Below, one piece after another: positions 6,841-13,573 of a stretch of 19,532 nucleotides of DNA; the stretch's first letter is position 1; each line of letters opens with the position of its first letter. The notes under the pieces are model-generated. The model was not told the DNA's origin and searched no databases. It saw only the letters and a program-made list of their open reading frames with translations. The stretch is from Bacillota bacterium (GTDB lineage Bacteria > Bacillota > Proteinivoracia > UBA4975). Position numbers and translations under genes: made by a program. Location of the stretch: assembly GCA_012727415.1 (NCBI GenBank), contig JAAYHI010000092.1:1-19532 (forward strand), given 5' to 3'.

Positions 6841-8112
6841 ATGAAAAGATTTCCGGGGGGTATTCATCCGAAGTACAACAAGGAACTGACGGCTGATAAG
6901 CCTATTATTGAAATGCCCCCGCCGAAGAAAGTGCGGCTGTTGCTGCGCCAACACCTGGGAGCTCCCTGCACCCCGCTGGTGGCTGCAGGAGATAAGGTTA
7001 CTGTTGGACAAAAGATAGCTGACACCGATGCCTTCGTGGCTGCTCCTGTTATCGCCAGCGTATCTGGGGAAGTTACTGCAGTCGATTCCGAGGGCATTGA
7101 TATTGCCTGTGATTCCACTAACTCCGATTTTAAGGGACAAAAACAGCAATATTCTTCACCTGAACAGTTGCGGCAGTTGATTCGAGAGGCAGGGATTGTG
7201 GGCATGGGCGGTGCAACCTTCCCCACACATGTAAAGCTTACTCCCCCTGAAGGCAAAAGCATCAGCACCCTGATCATCAATGGTGCTGAGTGCGAACCCT
7301 TTCTCACCACTGATCACCGCCTGATGCTGGAGCAGGGGGAAGAAGTCGTTCAGGGCACTAAACTTCTGATGGAGGCCTGCGGAGCCAGCAATGCTGTCAT
7401 TGGCATTGAAGAAAACAAACCCGATGCCATTAAACACCTCACAGATATATGCCAGGAGCATGACAATATCAGCGTGGTTGCCGTACCTGTCCGCTATCCT
7501 CAGGGTGGAGAGCGGCAGCTCATTAAGACTTTAACGGGCAAAGAAGTTCCTGTCGGCGGACTGCCCCTGGACTTGGGTTTCGTCGTTAGCAATGTAGCCA
7601 CTGCCGCTGCTGTGCACCACGCCGTCAATCTGGGCCGGCCCTTGATTGACCGAGTGGTGACAGTATCCGGGGCAGTTGCCAAACCGGGGAATGTAAGGGT
7701 GCGCCTGGGCACCTCCATTGCAGACCTCATTGACTTCTGCGGCGGACTTGACCCCGATGTCGTCAAGGTGGTTTGCGGCGGCCCTATGATGGGCCAGGCA
7801 GTTGATGACCTGAACTCCCCTGTGACCAAGGGCACTTCTGGTGTGCTGGCCTTTACTGCCGGGGAAGTCAGGGAGTATGAGGAGCGGACCTGCATAAGCT
7901 GTGCCAGCTGTGTAGACGCCTGTCCGCAAAAGCTCCTGCCAAATTATCTCGCTCTCTATTCCAAAAAAGGTAAGTTGGATTTGGCCGAGCAATACCATCT
8001 CTTTAACTGTATTGAGTGCGGGTGCTGTTCATATGTCTGCCCCTCGAGGATACCAATCGTAAAGTACATTAAAACGGCCAAGGATCGCATCCAGCGCCGT
8101 CGCCGCAAGTAG
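6841..8112 (+). CDS. rnfC: Rnf complex subunit RnfC
   Basis: A 423-residue peripheral subunit carrying the NADH/FMN site and two [4Fe-4S] clusters of the ion-pumping Rnf complex. The N-terminal FPGGIHP opening is typical. The nucleotide/FMN-binding part holds GIVGMGGATFPTHVKL (about 118-133) and INGAECEPFLTTD. An SLBB-like segment follows. Two four-cysteine clusters are complete: C351, C354, C357, C361 and C390, C393, C396, C400. The tail is very basic (QRRRRK). I chose ATG 6841, five bases after GGGGTGA; GTG 6832 and ATG 6835 overlap that ribosome site. It is the first gene of rnfCDGEAB, 44 bases after aspA with no terminator between. Confidence 0.95.
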   Translation: MKRFPGGIHPKYNKELTADKPIIEMPPPKKVRLLLRQHLGAPCTPLVAAGDKVTVGQKIADTDAFVAAPVIASVSGEVTAVDSEGIDIACDSTNSDFKGQKQQYSSPEQLRQLIREAGIVGMGGATFPTHVKLTPPEGKSISTLIINGAECEPFLTTDHRLMLEQGEEVVQGTKLLMEACGASNAVIGIEENKPDAIKHLTDICQEHDNISVVAVPVRYPQGGERQLIKTLTGKEVPVGGLPLDLGFVVSNVATAAAVHHAVNLGRPLIDRVVTVSGAVAKPGNVRVRLGTSIADLIDFCGGLDPDVVKVVCGGPMMGQAVDDLNSPVTKGTSGVLAFTAGEVREYEERTCISCASCVDACPQKLLPNYLALYSKKGKLDLAEQYHLFNCIECGCCSYVCPSRIPIVKYIKTAKDRIQRRRRK

Positions 8113-8131
8113 CTGCTGGGAGGGATAATCT

Positions 8132-9082
8132 ATGTCGGATAAATTACTAACAGGACATGCTCCCCATATATTGGGAGGCAAGTCGGTAAGCAGCATTATG
8201 TGGGATGTAATCATCGCCTTGATTCCTGTTTCACTGGTTTCAATATACTATTTTGGCCTCAAAGCCCTCATCCTCATCCTAGTCTCCATGGCCTCCGCAA
8301 TGATTATCGAAGGAGCCTTCTTCGCCATTCGCGGAAAGGGGATTAAACACGGGTTGGGGATAAGAGATGGCAGCGCAGCGGTCACCGGCCTCCTCATTGC
8401 ATTAATCCTGCCGCCCACTGCTCCCCTGTGGTTAGCAGTTATTGCCAGCGCCGTCGCCATTCTCCTGGCCAAACAGGCCTATGGCGGCATTGGCAATAAT
8501 ATCTTTAACCCCGCTCTCGTAGCCAGGGCTTTTGTCTTTATGGCCTGGCCTTCGCTGATGACCGCCTGGAGCAACCCCTTGACCATTAGCAACTGGCTGG
8601 CAGATCTGACCAGCGGGGCCACTCCCCTGGGGGGTGCAGAACATTCTCTGTTTGAGATGTTCCTGGGCAATACCGGGGGCAGCCTCGGGGAAACTTCTGC
8701 CCTGGCGATTATTGTCGGAGGGCTGTATCTGTTGTTAAAAGGGCATATTGACTGGCGCATACCTGTTGGCTATCTGGGAACCGCTGCAGTCTTTGCCTTT
8801 TTCACCAGTAAGTTTTCTTTCTATGATGTGGCTTTTAATTTACTGGCTGGGGGCATGCTCTTTGCCGCGGTCTTTATGGCCACTGACATGGTCACTTCGC
8901 CCACAACGAAGACAGGGCGCCTAATCTTTGGCATTGGCTGCGGTCTTATCACCATGTTTGTCCGCAAATACGCCAGCGCCCCGGAAGGGGTTACCTATGC
9001 CATTCTCTTTATGAATGCACTGGTTCCCATAATTGAACGCTATACTGTGCCAAAAACCTTCGGAGGGGTGAAGGGTGCATGA
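8132..9082 (+). CDS. rnfD: Rnf complex subunit RnfD
   Basis: A 316-residue integral membrane subunit (NqrB homologue) with about nine to ten hydrophobic segments. The flavinylation motif LTSGATPLGG places the covalent FMN on T164 (S161-G162-A163-T164). The conserved NPALVARAFVFMAWP segment (126-140) and DGSAAVTGLLIALILPP (79-95) are typical of RnfD/NqrB. It is thought to pass electrons between RnfG and RnfC and to form part of the ion path. The ribosome site GGGAGGG lies about eight bases before ATG 8132. It overlaps rnfG by four bases (ATGA), so the two are translationally coupled. It looks intact and of normal length. Confidence 0.95.
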   Translation: MSDKLLTGHAPHILGGKSVSSIMWDVIIALIPVSLVSIYYFGLKALILILVSMASAMIIEGAFFAIRGKGIKHGLGIRDGSAAVTGLLIALILPPTAPLWLAVIASAVAILLAKQAYGGIGNNIFNPALVARAFVFMAWPSLMTAWSNPLTISNWLADLTSGATPLGGAEHSLFEMFLGNTGGSLGETSALAIIVGGLYLLLKGHIDWRIPVGYLGTAAVFAFFTSKFSFYDVAFNLLAGGMLFAAVFMATDMVTSPTTKTGRLIFGIGCGLITMFVRKYASAPEGVTYAILFMNALVPIIERYTVPKTFGGVKGA

Positions 9083-10488
9083 ATACAACTGTTAAGATGA
9101 TTGTAGTTCTTGGCCTCATCTCCGCCATTTCGGCAGGCTTGCTGGCGGGGGTAAATATGCTGACTGCAGATACCATTAAGGCCAATTCCGAAAAGCGCTT
9201 GTACGAAACCCTCGCCCAGGTTATCGAGGCCGATGAATTTGAAGCTCAAGAGGGAACCGAATTCCCCCTGTGGTTGGCCAAGACCAACGGAGAAGTGGTG
9301 GGCTATGTTGTGCGCCTGACGGGACATGGGTACAGCTCAGATGGCATAGACCTGTTAGTGGGCCTGGATGCTCAAGCCACTGTTAAAGGTGTCCTGGTCT
9401 TCAGTCATTCAGAAACCCCGGGTCTCGGCAGCAAAGTGGCTGAGCAGTCCTACCTGGCCCAGTTCGTTGGCAAGGGCCTAGACTCTGCCTTTGTCCCCGG
9501 TGAGGATGTCGATGCCATTTCCGGCGCCACATCCTCTTCCATGGCGGTCATCGGCAGTGTGCGCAAAGCTGTTGACTTTGTCGGCAAGTATGCCGGACTG
9601 ACGGAAGAAACCGGCATTGATTTTGCCAATATCCCCGACGGGGAATACGTCGGCAAGGGACGCGGATTTGGCGGCGACATCACAGTAAAACTGACTTTTG
9701 CCGGAGGCAAGTTAACTGCTCTGGAAATTGTCAGCCACAATGAGAGCCCCAATGTCTCCGATCCGGCAATTGAAAACCTGCCGCAGGCGATAATTGACCA
9801 GCAGACTGTCGAAGTTGATGCCGTCTCTGGTGCTACCATGACTTCTGAGGGAATTATTGCTGCCGTCAAGGACGCCCTGGCTGAGTTCAGCGGTGAAGAT
9901 GAAGCGCCCATTGATTTAGACTCTTTGCTTCCCGGGAAGTACACCGGCACGGCCAGGGGCTTCAGCAGCGATATCACCGTGGAAGTAACAGTCGCTGCCG
10001 GTAAGATTTTAGATATTGTCGTCGTCAGCCAGGATGATACTCCCGAAATTGCAGGCCCGGCCCTGGCAACCCTTGTCGAGGCCATTATCGAGGAGCAGAG
10101 CCTGGAGGTCGACCTCGTCAGCGGCGCCACTTATTCCAGCGAGGGGCTGGTAGCCGCCGTGAAGAATGCCCTGCGTTCAGACCCTGTTGTAGATCTGTCG
10201 CTGCTGCTTGACGGCAATTACACAGGGGAGGCAGAGGGCTTCAGCAGGAACCCCATTCGGGTTAGCTTTACCATGAAAGACGGCGCGATCAGCGCATTGA
10301 AAGTAATGTCCCATGGCGATACTCCCGGGTTGGCCGACGATGCTTTTAACGATATTATTCAAAGCATTGAAAGCAGCCAGAGCCTGGATGTCGACCTGGT
10401 AAGCGGTGCCACCTATTCTTCACAGGGCATGTTAGAAGCCATCATCAATGCCATCAAAGCCGGACCAGGTTCCGGCACAGGCCAGTAG
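9079..10488 (+). CDS. rnfG: Rnf complex subunit RnfG with four tandem FMN-binding domains
   Basis: A 469-residue protein, more than twice the usual RnfG length (about 180-210). One N-terminal membrane anchor (about 5-27) leaves the remainder outside the cytoplasm. The first FMN-binding domain (about 60-172) is the ordinary RnfG domain with SHSETPGLGSKV and DAISGAT (T151). Three further FMN-binding repeats follow at about 185-268, 283-366 and 377-461. Each opens with a G-K/N-Y-x-G-x-x-x-GF-type strand and ends with VD-A/L-VSGAT (T253, T351, T445). The threonines are spaced 102, 98 and 94 residues apart. All four match the motif used by the flavin transferase ApbE to attach FMN through phosphothreonine. 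No apbE is in the window. The ATG overlaps the rnfD stop. Confidence 0.93.
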   Translation: MNTTVKMIVVLGLISAISAGLLAGVNMLTADTIKANSEKRLYETLAQVIEADEFEAQEGTEFPLWLAKTNGEVVGYVVRLTGHGYSSDGIDLLVGLDAQATVKGVLVFSHSETPGLGSKVAEQSYLAQFVGKGLDSAFVPGEDVDAISGATSSSMAVIGSVRKAVDFVGKYAGLTEETGIDFANIPDGEYVGKGRGFGGDITVKLTFAGGKLTALEIVSHNESPNVSDPAIENLPQAIIDQQTVEVDAVSGATMTSEGIIAAVKDALAEFSGEDEAPIDLDSLLPGKYTGTARGFSSDITVEVTVAAGKILDIVVVSQDDTPEIAGPALATLVEAIIEEQSLEVDLVSGATYSSEGLVAAVKNALRSDPVVDLSLLLDGNYTGEAEGFSRNPIRVSFTMKDGAISALKVMSHGDTPGLADDAFNDIIQSIESSQSLDVDLVSGATYSSQGMLEAIINAIKAGPGSGTGQ

Positions 10489-10499
10489 GAGGTTGAAAA

Positions 10500-11126
10500 A
10501 TGACTATTTTAAAAGAGCTGAAAAGGGGAGTTTTCCTGGAAAACCCGACTTTTCGGTTGGTCTTGGGCATGTGCCCCACCTTGGCTGTCACGACGCTGGC
10601 GATAAACGGCATTGGCATGGGACTGGCGACTACGGCGGTGCTGATAGGCTCTAATGTAGTTATCGCTGCTCTCAAAAACATTATTCCCAGTCAGGTGCGC
10701 ATCCCCTGTTATATTGTCGTCATATCCACTTTCGTCACCATCATTTCCATGCTCATGGAGGCTTATGTCTATCCCCTCTATGAAGCCCTGGGAATCTTCC
10801 TGCCTTTGATTGTCGTCAACTGCATCATCCTCGGCAGGGCTGAAGCCTATGCTTCCAAACATTCAGTTGGCATGTCCGCCCTGGATGGCCTGGCCATTGG
10901 CCTGGGCTTTACCCTTAGCCTCACTGTAATTGGCTCGATTAGGGAAATTCTTGGGGCAGGCTCGATCTTTGGCTACAGCCTGGTAGGCGAAAATGTACCA
11001 ATGGCAACGATCTTTTCGCTGCCTCCGGGAGCATTCTTTACCCTTGGCATTTTGATGGCCGTTATCAACGCGGTTACCAACAAAAAAAATCCCCGCAAAA
11101 AGGCCGCGGCAAAAAGGGAGGCGTAA
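10500..11126 (+). CDS. rnfE: Rnf complex subunit RnfE
   Basis: A 208-residue integral membrane subunit (NqrD homologue) with six predicted membrane segments. The two cysteines expected to help hold the intramembrane [2Fe-2S] cluster shared with RnfA are present: C25 in LGMCPTLAVT and C108 in VVNCIILGRAEAYA. The first segment begins ENPTFRLVLGMCP, as is usual for this family, and the tail is basic (NKKNPRKKAAAKREA). AGGAGG precedes the ATG at 10500 by about seven bases. It lies 11 bases after rnfG and three bases before rnfA. Confidence 0.95.
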   Translation: MTILKELKRGVFLENPTFRLVLGMCPTLAVTTLAINGIGMGLATTAVLIGSNVVIAALKNIIPSQVRIPCYIVVISTFVTIISMLMEAYVYPLYEALGIFLPLIVVNCIILGRAEAYASKHSVGMSALDGLAIGLGFTLSLTVIGSIREILGAGSIFGYSLVGENVPMATIFSLPPGAFFTLGILMAVINAVTNKKNPRKKAAAKREA

Positions 11127-11129
11127 GCA

Positions 11130-11693
11130 GTGGGTTTAGTAATGATCTTTTTTGGCGCAGTCTTCTTCAATAACTTTGTCTTCAACAGGTTCCTTGGCAT
11201 TTGCCCCTTCCTGGGAGTGTCCAAGCGCCTGGACACTTCAGTGGGCATGGGACTTGCTGTAGCCTTTGTCATGACCCTGGCCTCCACCCTTACCTGGCTG
11301 CTGCAAAAGTTGTTGGACCTGTGGCACATCGGCTATATGCAGACCATTGTCTTTATTCTGGTCATCGCGGCATTGGTTCAGTTTGTGGAGTTGTTTTTGC
11401 AGAATGTCAGCCCGACGCTGCACAAGGCCCTGGGGGTCTACCTGCCCCTCATTACCACTAACTGCGCTATCCTGGGCATTGCCATCCTCAATATTAATCT
11501 GGGTTACAACTTGCTGGAGGTAGTGATTCATTCTCTGGGTGCTTCCCTGGGCTTTACGCTGGCCCTGGTCATGTTGGCCGGCATTCGGGAAAAGCTTGAA
11601 CTCAGCGACGTTCCCAAAGCCTTTGCCGGGGTCCCCCTTGCCTTAATTACTGCCGGGATTTTGGCCATGGCCTTTTCCGGATTCGTCCTTTAG
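11130..11693 (+). CDS. rnfA: Rnf complex subunit RnfA
   Basis: A 187-residue integral membrane subunit (NqrE homologue), pseudo-symmetric with RnfE. It has C25 in NRFLGICPFLGVSK and C112 in LITTNCAILGIAI, completing the four-cysteine [2Fe-2S] site with RnfE. The start is GTG 11130, with AAAAGGGAGG well placed upstream; there is no ATG close by that keeps the conserved N-terminus. It has six membrane segments and normal length. The next gene, rnfB, begins 12 bases later. Confidence 0.95.
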   Translation: MGLVMIFFGAVFFNNFVFNRFLGICPFLGVSKRLDTSVGMGLAVAFVMTLASTLTWLLQKLLDLWHIGYMQTIVFILVIAALVQFVELFLQNVSPTLHKALGVYLPLITTNCAILGIAILNINLGYNLLEVVIHSLGASLGFTLALVMLAGIREKLELSDVPKAFAGVPLALITAGILAMAFSGFVL

Positions 11694-11705
11694 GTGGTGT
11701 ATTGA

Positions 11706-12002
11706 ATGATTGACAATATTCTTGAGATACTAATACCGATTCTTTTCCTTGCAGGCTTGGGAGTTTTTTTCGCTGCGGTTCTGGCCTGGGCCAATGTCAA
11801 GTTCAAAGTCGAGAAGGACCCCAGGATTGATGAAATTCTGGCAGCGCTGCCAGGAGCCAATTGCGGTGCCTGCGGCCATGCCGGCTGTGCTGCCTTTGCC
11901 GAAGCGGTGGCCTCCGGGGATGCGCCGGCAAATGGCTGTCCCGTGGGGAGGCAAAAAGTAGCCCAGGAATTGAGCAGAATCATGGGTGTGGAACTGGAAT
12001 AA
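11706..12002 (+). CDS. rnfB: Short RnfB lacking the ferredoxin-like domains
   Basis: Only 98 residues, against roughly 190-330 for usual RnfB. The membrane helix (about 5-27) is followed by the RnfB-type four-cysteine cluster: C53, C56, C61 and C78 in the CGACGHAGC and NGCPVG contexts. The protein stops about 20 residues later, with no C-terminal ferredoxin-like modules. The 83 bases before the next gene encode no CxxCxxC motif in any frame, so a simple frameshift does not explain the loss. AGGTGG precedes ATG 11706. In studied Rnf complexes the missing modules receive electrons from ferredoxin, so this RnfB may take electrons from another partner or have a separate docking protein. The position in rnfCDGEAB order supports the identity. 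Confidence 0.85.
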   Translation: MIDNILEILIPILFLAGLGVFFAAVLAWANVKFKVEKDPRIDEILAALPGANCGACGHAGCAAFAEAVASGDAPANGCPVGRQKVAQELSRIMGVELE

Positions 12003-12050
12003 AGGCTAAATTAGCCTTGCGGGCAAACGCCTGTCTTGTGACAGGCGTTT
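12002..12050 (+). repeat. Two adjacent hairpins between rnfB and the first antiporter gene
   Basis: AAGGCTAAATTAGCCTT (12002-12018) is an imperfectly centred palindrome. It is followed by an 11-bp perfect stem, AAACGCCTGTC (12025-12035) with GACAGGCGTTT (12040-12050), around the loop TTGT. No T tract follows, so this is more likely an mRNA processing, stability or expression-balancing element than a strong terminator. Confidence 0.7.
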
Positions 12051-12085
12051 ACCTAAATCCCAATTAATAAGGAGGAAACAGCAGG

Positions 12086-13573
12086 ATGAAAGGGTTTTAT
12101 AACTATTTACCTGTCCTGGCTGTGTGTTTCCCTGTGTTTGCAAGTCTCGTGGTCTTTGGCCTGCAAAGATATTCCGCCAGAGCCAGAGATATTGCTGTAC
12201 TCATTGGTACTGGCATAACCTTTGCATTGGTGGCGTGGATGTACCCCTATATTCAGTCCCAGGGCACAATTGGCATACTCTTCTCAGGTATCTTACCTCC
12301 CTTTGGTCTGTCCTTTAGCGCCGATATCTTCAGCTTTTTCCTGGCCCTCATTGCTTCCGGGGTTTGGCTGCTGGCAACCATTTACTCCAGGGAGTACATT
12401 GCTCATGAAGGCAGACAAAATCGCTATTATCCTTTTTTGCTTCTTACCCTGGGGGGCTGCCTGGGAGTATTTCTCACGGGGGATTTCTTCAGCCTCTTTA
12501 TCTTTTTTGAGTTGATGTCCTTTGCGGCCTATGTCCTGATTGTGCACGAAGAAAGCCCAGGTGCCATGGCTGCAGGCTATAAGTACTTGATTCTGACACT
12601 GATTGGCGGCCTCGCCCTCTTTTTTGCCATTGTCATCGCCTTTGAAGAAGCAGGCAATGTCCTCATCGCCCCCGGCAATTTCCTTATCACTTCTATCAGT
12701 CCTTTGGCTCTTAGCGCATTTATCGGGTTTTTGCTGGGGTTCGGCATTAAAATGGGGGTATTTCCCCTGCACATCTGGTTGCCCGATGCCCACCCTGTAG
12801 CCCCTTCTCCGGCCAGCGCCCTGCTTTCCGGGGTAATGCTTAAAACCGGTGCCTACGGACTGATTCGCGTCGTCTATAATGTCTATGGCCCTGAACTCAT
12901 TGCCCAGGCTGGCTGGGATATTATTCTCATGGTGCTGGCGAGCATCACGATTTTCCTGGGCTCGGCAGTGGCGCTGGTGCAAACAGATATCAAGCGGCGC
13001 CTGGCTTATTCCAGTATTGGCCAGATGGGATATGTGTTGCTGGGAATCAGCCTCCTGACCTTGAACGGCCTTACCGGCACTATCTTTCATATTTTAGCCC
13101 ATGCTTTGATGAAGTCGGCTTTGTTTATGTGCGCCGGGGCAATAATCTTTAAGACAGGAAAGCGGGAGATCAGTGAGCTCTCGGGTATCGGCTATGAGAT
13201 GCCCATTACTCTCAGTGTCTTCACTGTGGCCTCCTTATCGATGATTGGCATCCCGCCCTTTAATGGCTTTATCAGCAAGCTGGTATTGTCCCTGGGAGCC
13301 CTCGATGCAGGCAAGGCCGGTTTTGTAGTGCTCTTGATTGTCAGCAGCCTGCTCAATGGCATCTACTTCCTGCCCATTGTCATCAATGGCTTCTTGGGTG
13401 TAAAAAAGGAACAACGCATCTGGCCCAAACCCTTTGCCGAGCTCAAGGCCAGCATGTGGATTCCCCTGGTCATTTTAGCAGTGCTGTGTGGCATCTTCAG
13501 TGTCCTTCCCGTTAATTACCCCCTGGGCTGGGCGGAAGCCGCCGCCAGAATGCTGACAGGAGCGGTAAAATGA
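12086..13573 (+). CDS. Complex-I/Mrp-type antiporter subunit (NuoN/NuoM/MrpD-like)
   Basis: A 495-residue polytopic membrane protein with about 14 hydrophobic segments and a proton_antipo_M core. The residues known to be essential for ion movement in this superfamily are present: E142 in FFELM (TM5), K222 in GFGIKMG (TM7), K253 in VMLKTGAYG (TM8) and K343 in HALMKSALF (TM12). The PLHIWLPDAHPVAPSPASALLSG stretch is a family hallmark, and KRRLAYSSIGQMGY also fits. The strong site AAGGAGG lies nine bases before ATG 12086. It starts 83 bases after rnfB and overlaps the next antiporter gene by four bases. By eye I cannot separate NuoM, NuoN, HyfB-like and MrpD assignments, and no other complex-I subunits are in the window. 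Confidence 0.88.
   Translation: MKGFYNYLPVLAVCFPVFASLVVFGLQRYSARARDIAVLIGTGITFALVAWMYPYIQSQGTIGILFSGILPPFGLSFSADIFSFFLALIASGVWLLATIYSREYIAHEGRQNRYYPFLLLTLGGCLGVFLTGDFFSLFIFFELMSFAAYVLIVHEESPGAMAAGYKYLILTLIGGLALFFAIVIAFEEAGNVLIAPGNFLITSISPLALSAFIGFLLGFGIKMGVFPLHIWLPDAHPVAPSPASALLSGVMLKTGAYGLIRVVYNVYGPELIAQAGWDIILMVLASITIFLGSAVALVQTDIKRRLAYSSIGQMGYVLLGISLLTLNGLTGTIFHILAHALMKSALFMCAGAIIFKTGKREISELSGIGYEMPITLSVFTVASLSMIGIPPFNGFISKLVLSLGALDAGKAGFVVLLIVSSLLNGIYFLPIVINGFLGVKKEQRIWPKPFAELKASMWIPLVILAVLCGIFSVLPVNYPLGWAEAAARMLTGAVK

Noticed and set aside
9450..10130. 226-codon open frame on the minus strand inside rnfG
   Set aside because: It mirrors the repeated FMN-binding domains and is low-complexity in Ser, Ala and Thr; it is explained as a shadow of the rnfG repeats.
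12003..12085. Possible frameshifted remainder of RnfB after the stop
   Set aside because: No CxxCxxC ferredoxin motif is present in any frame, and the gap holds hairpins and a fresh ribosome site, so a sequencing frameshift does not restore the missing domains.
12293..13090. 265-codon open frame on the minus strand inside the first antiporter gene
   Set aside because: It lies fully opposite a well-supported membrane protein gene and its translation is rich in Gln, His and Asp with no family likeness, as expected for the reverse of hydrophobic codons.
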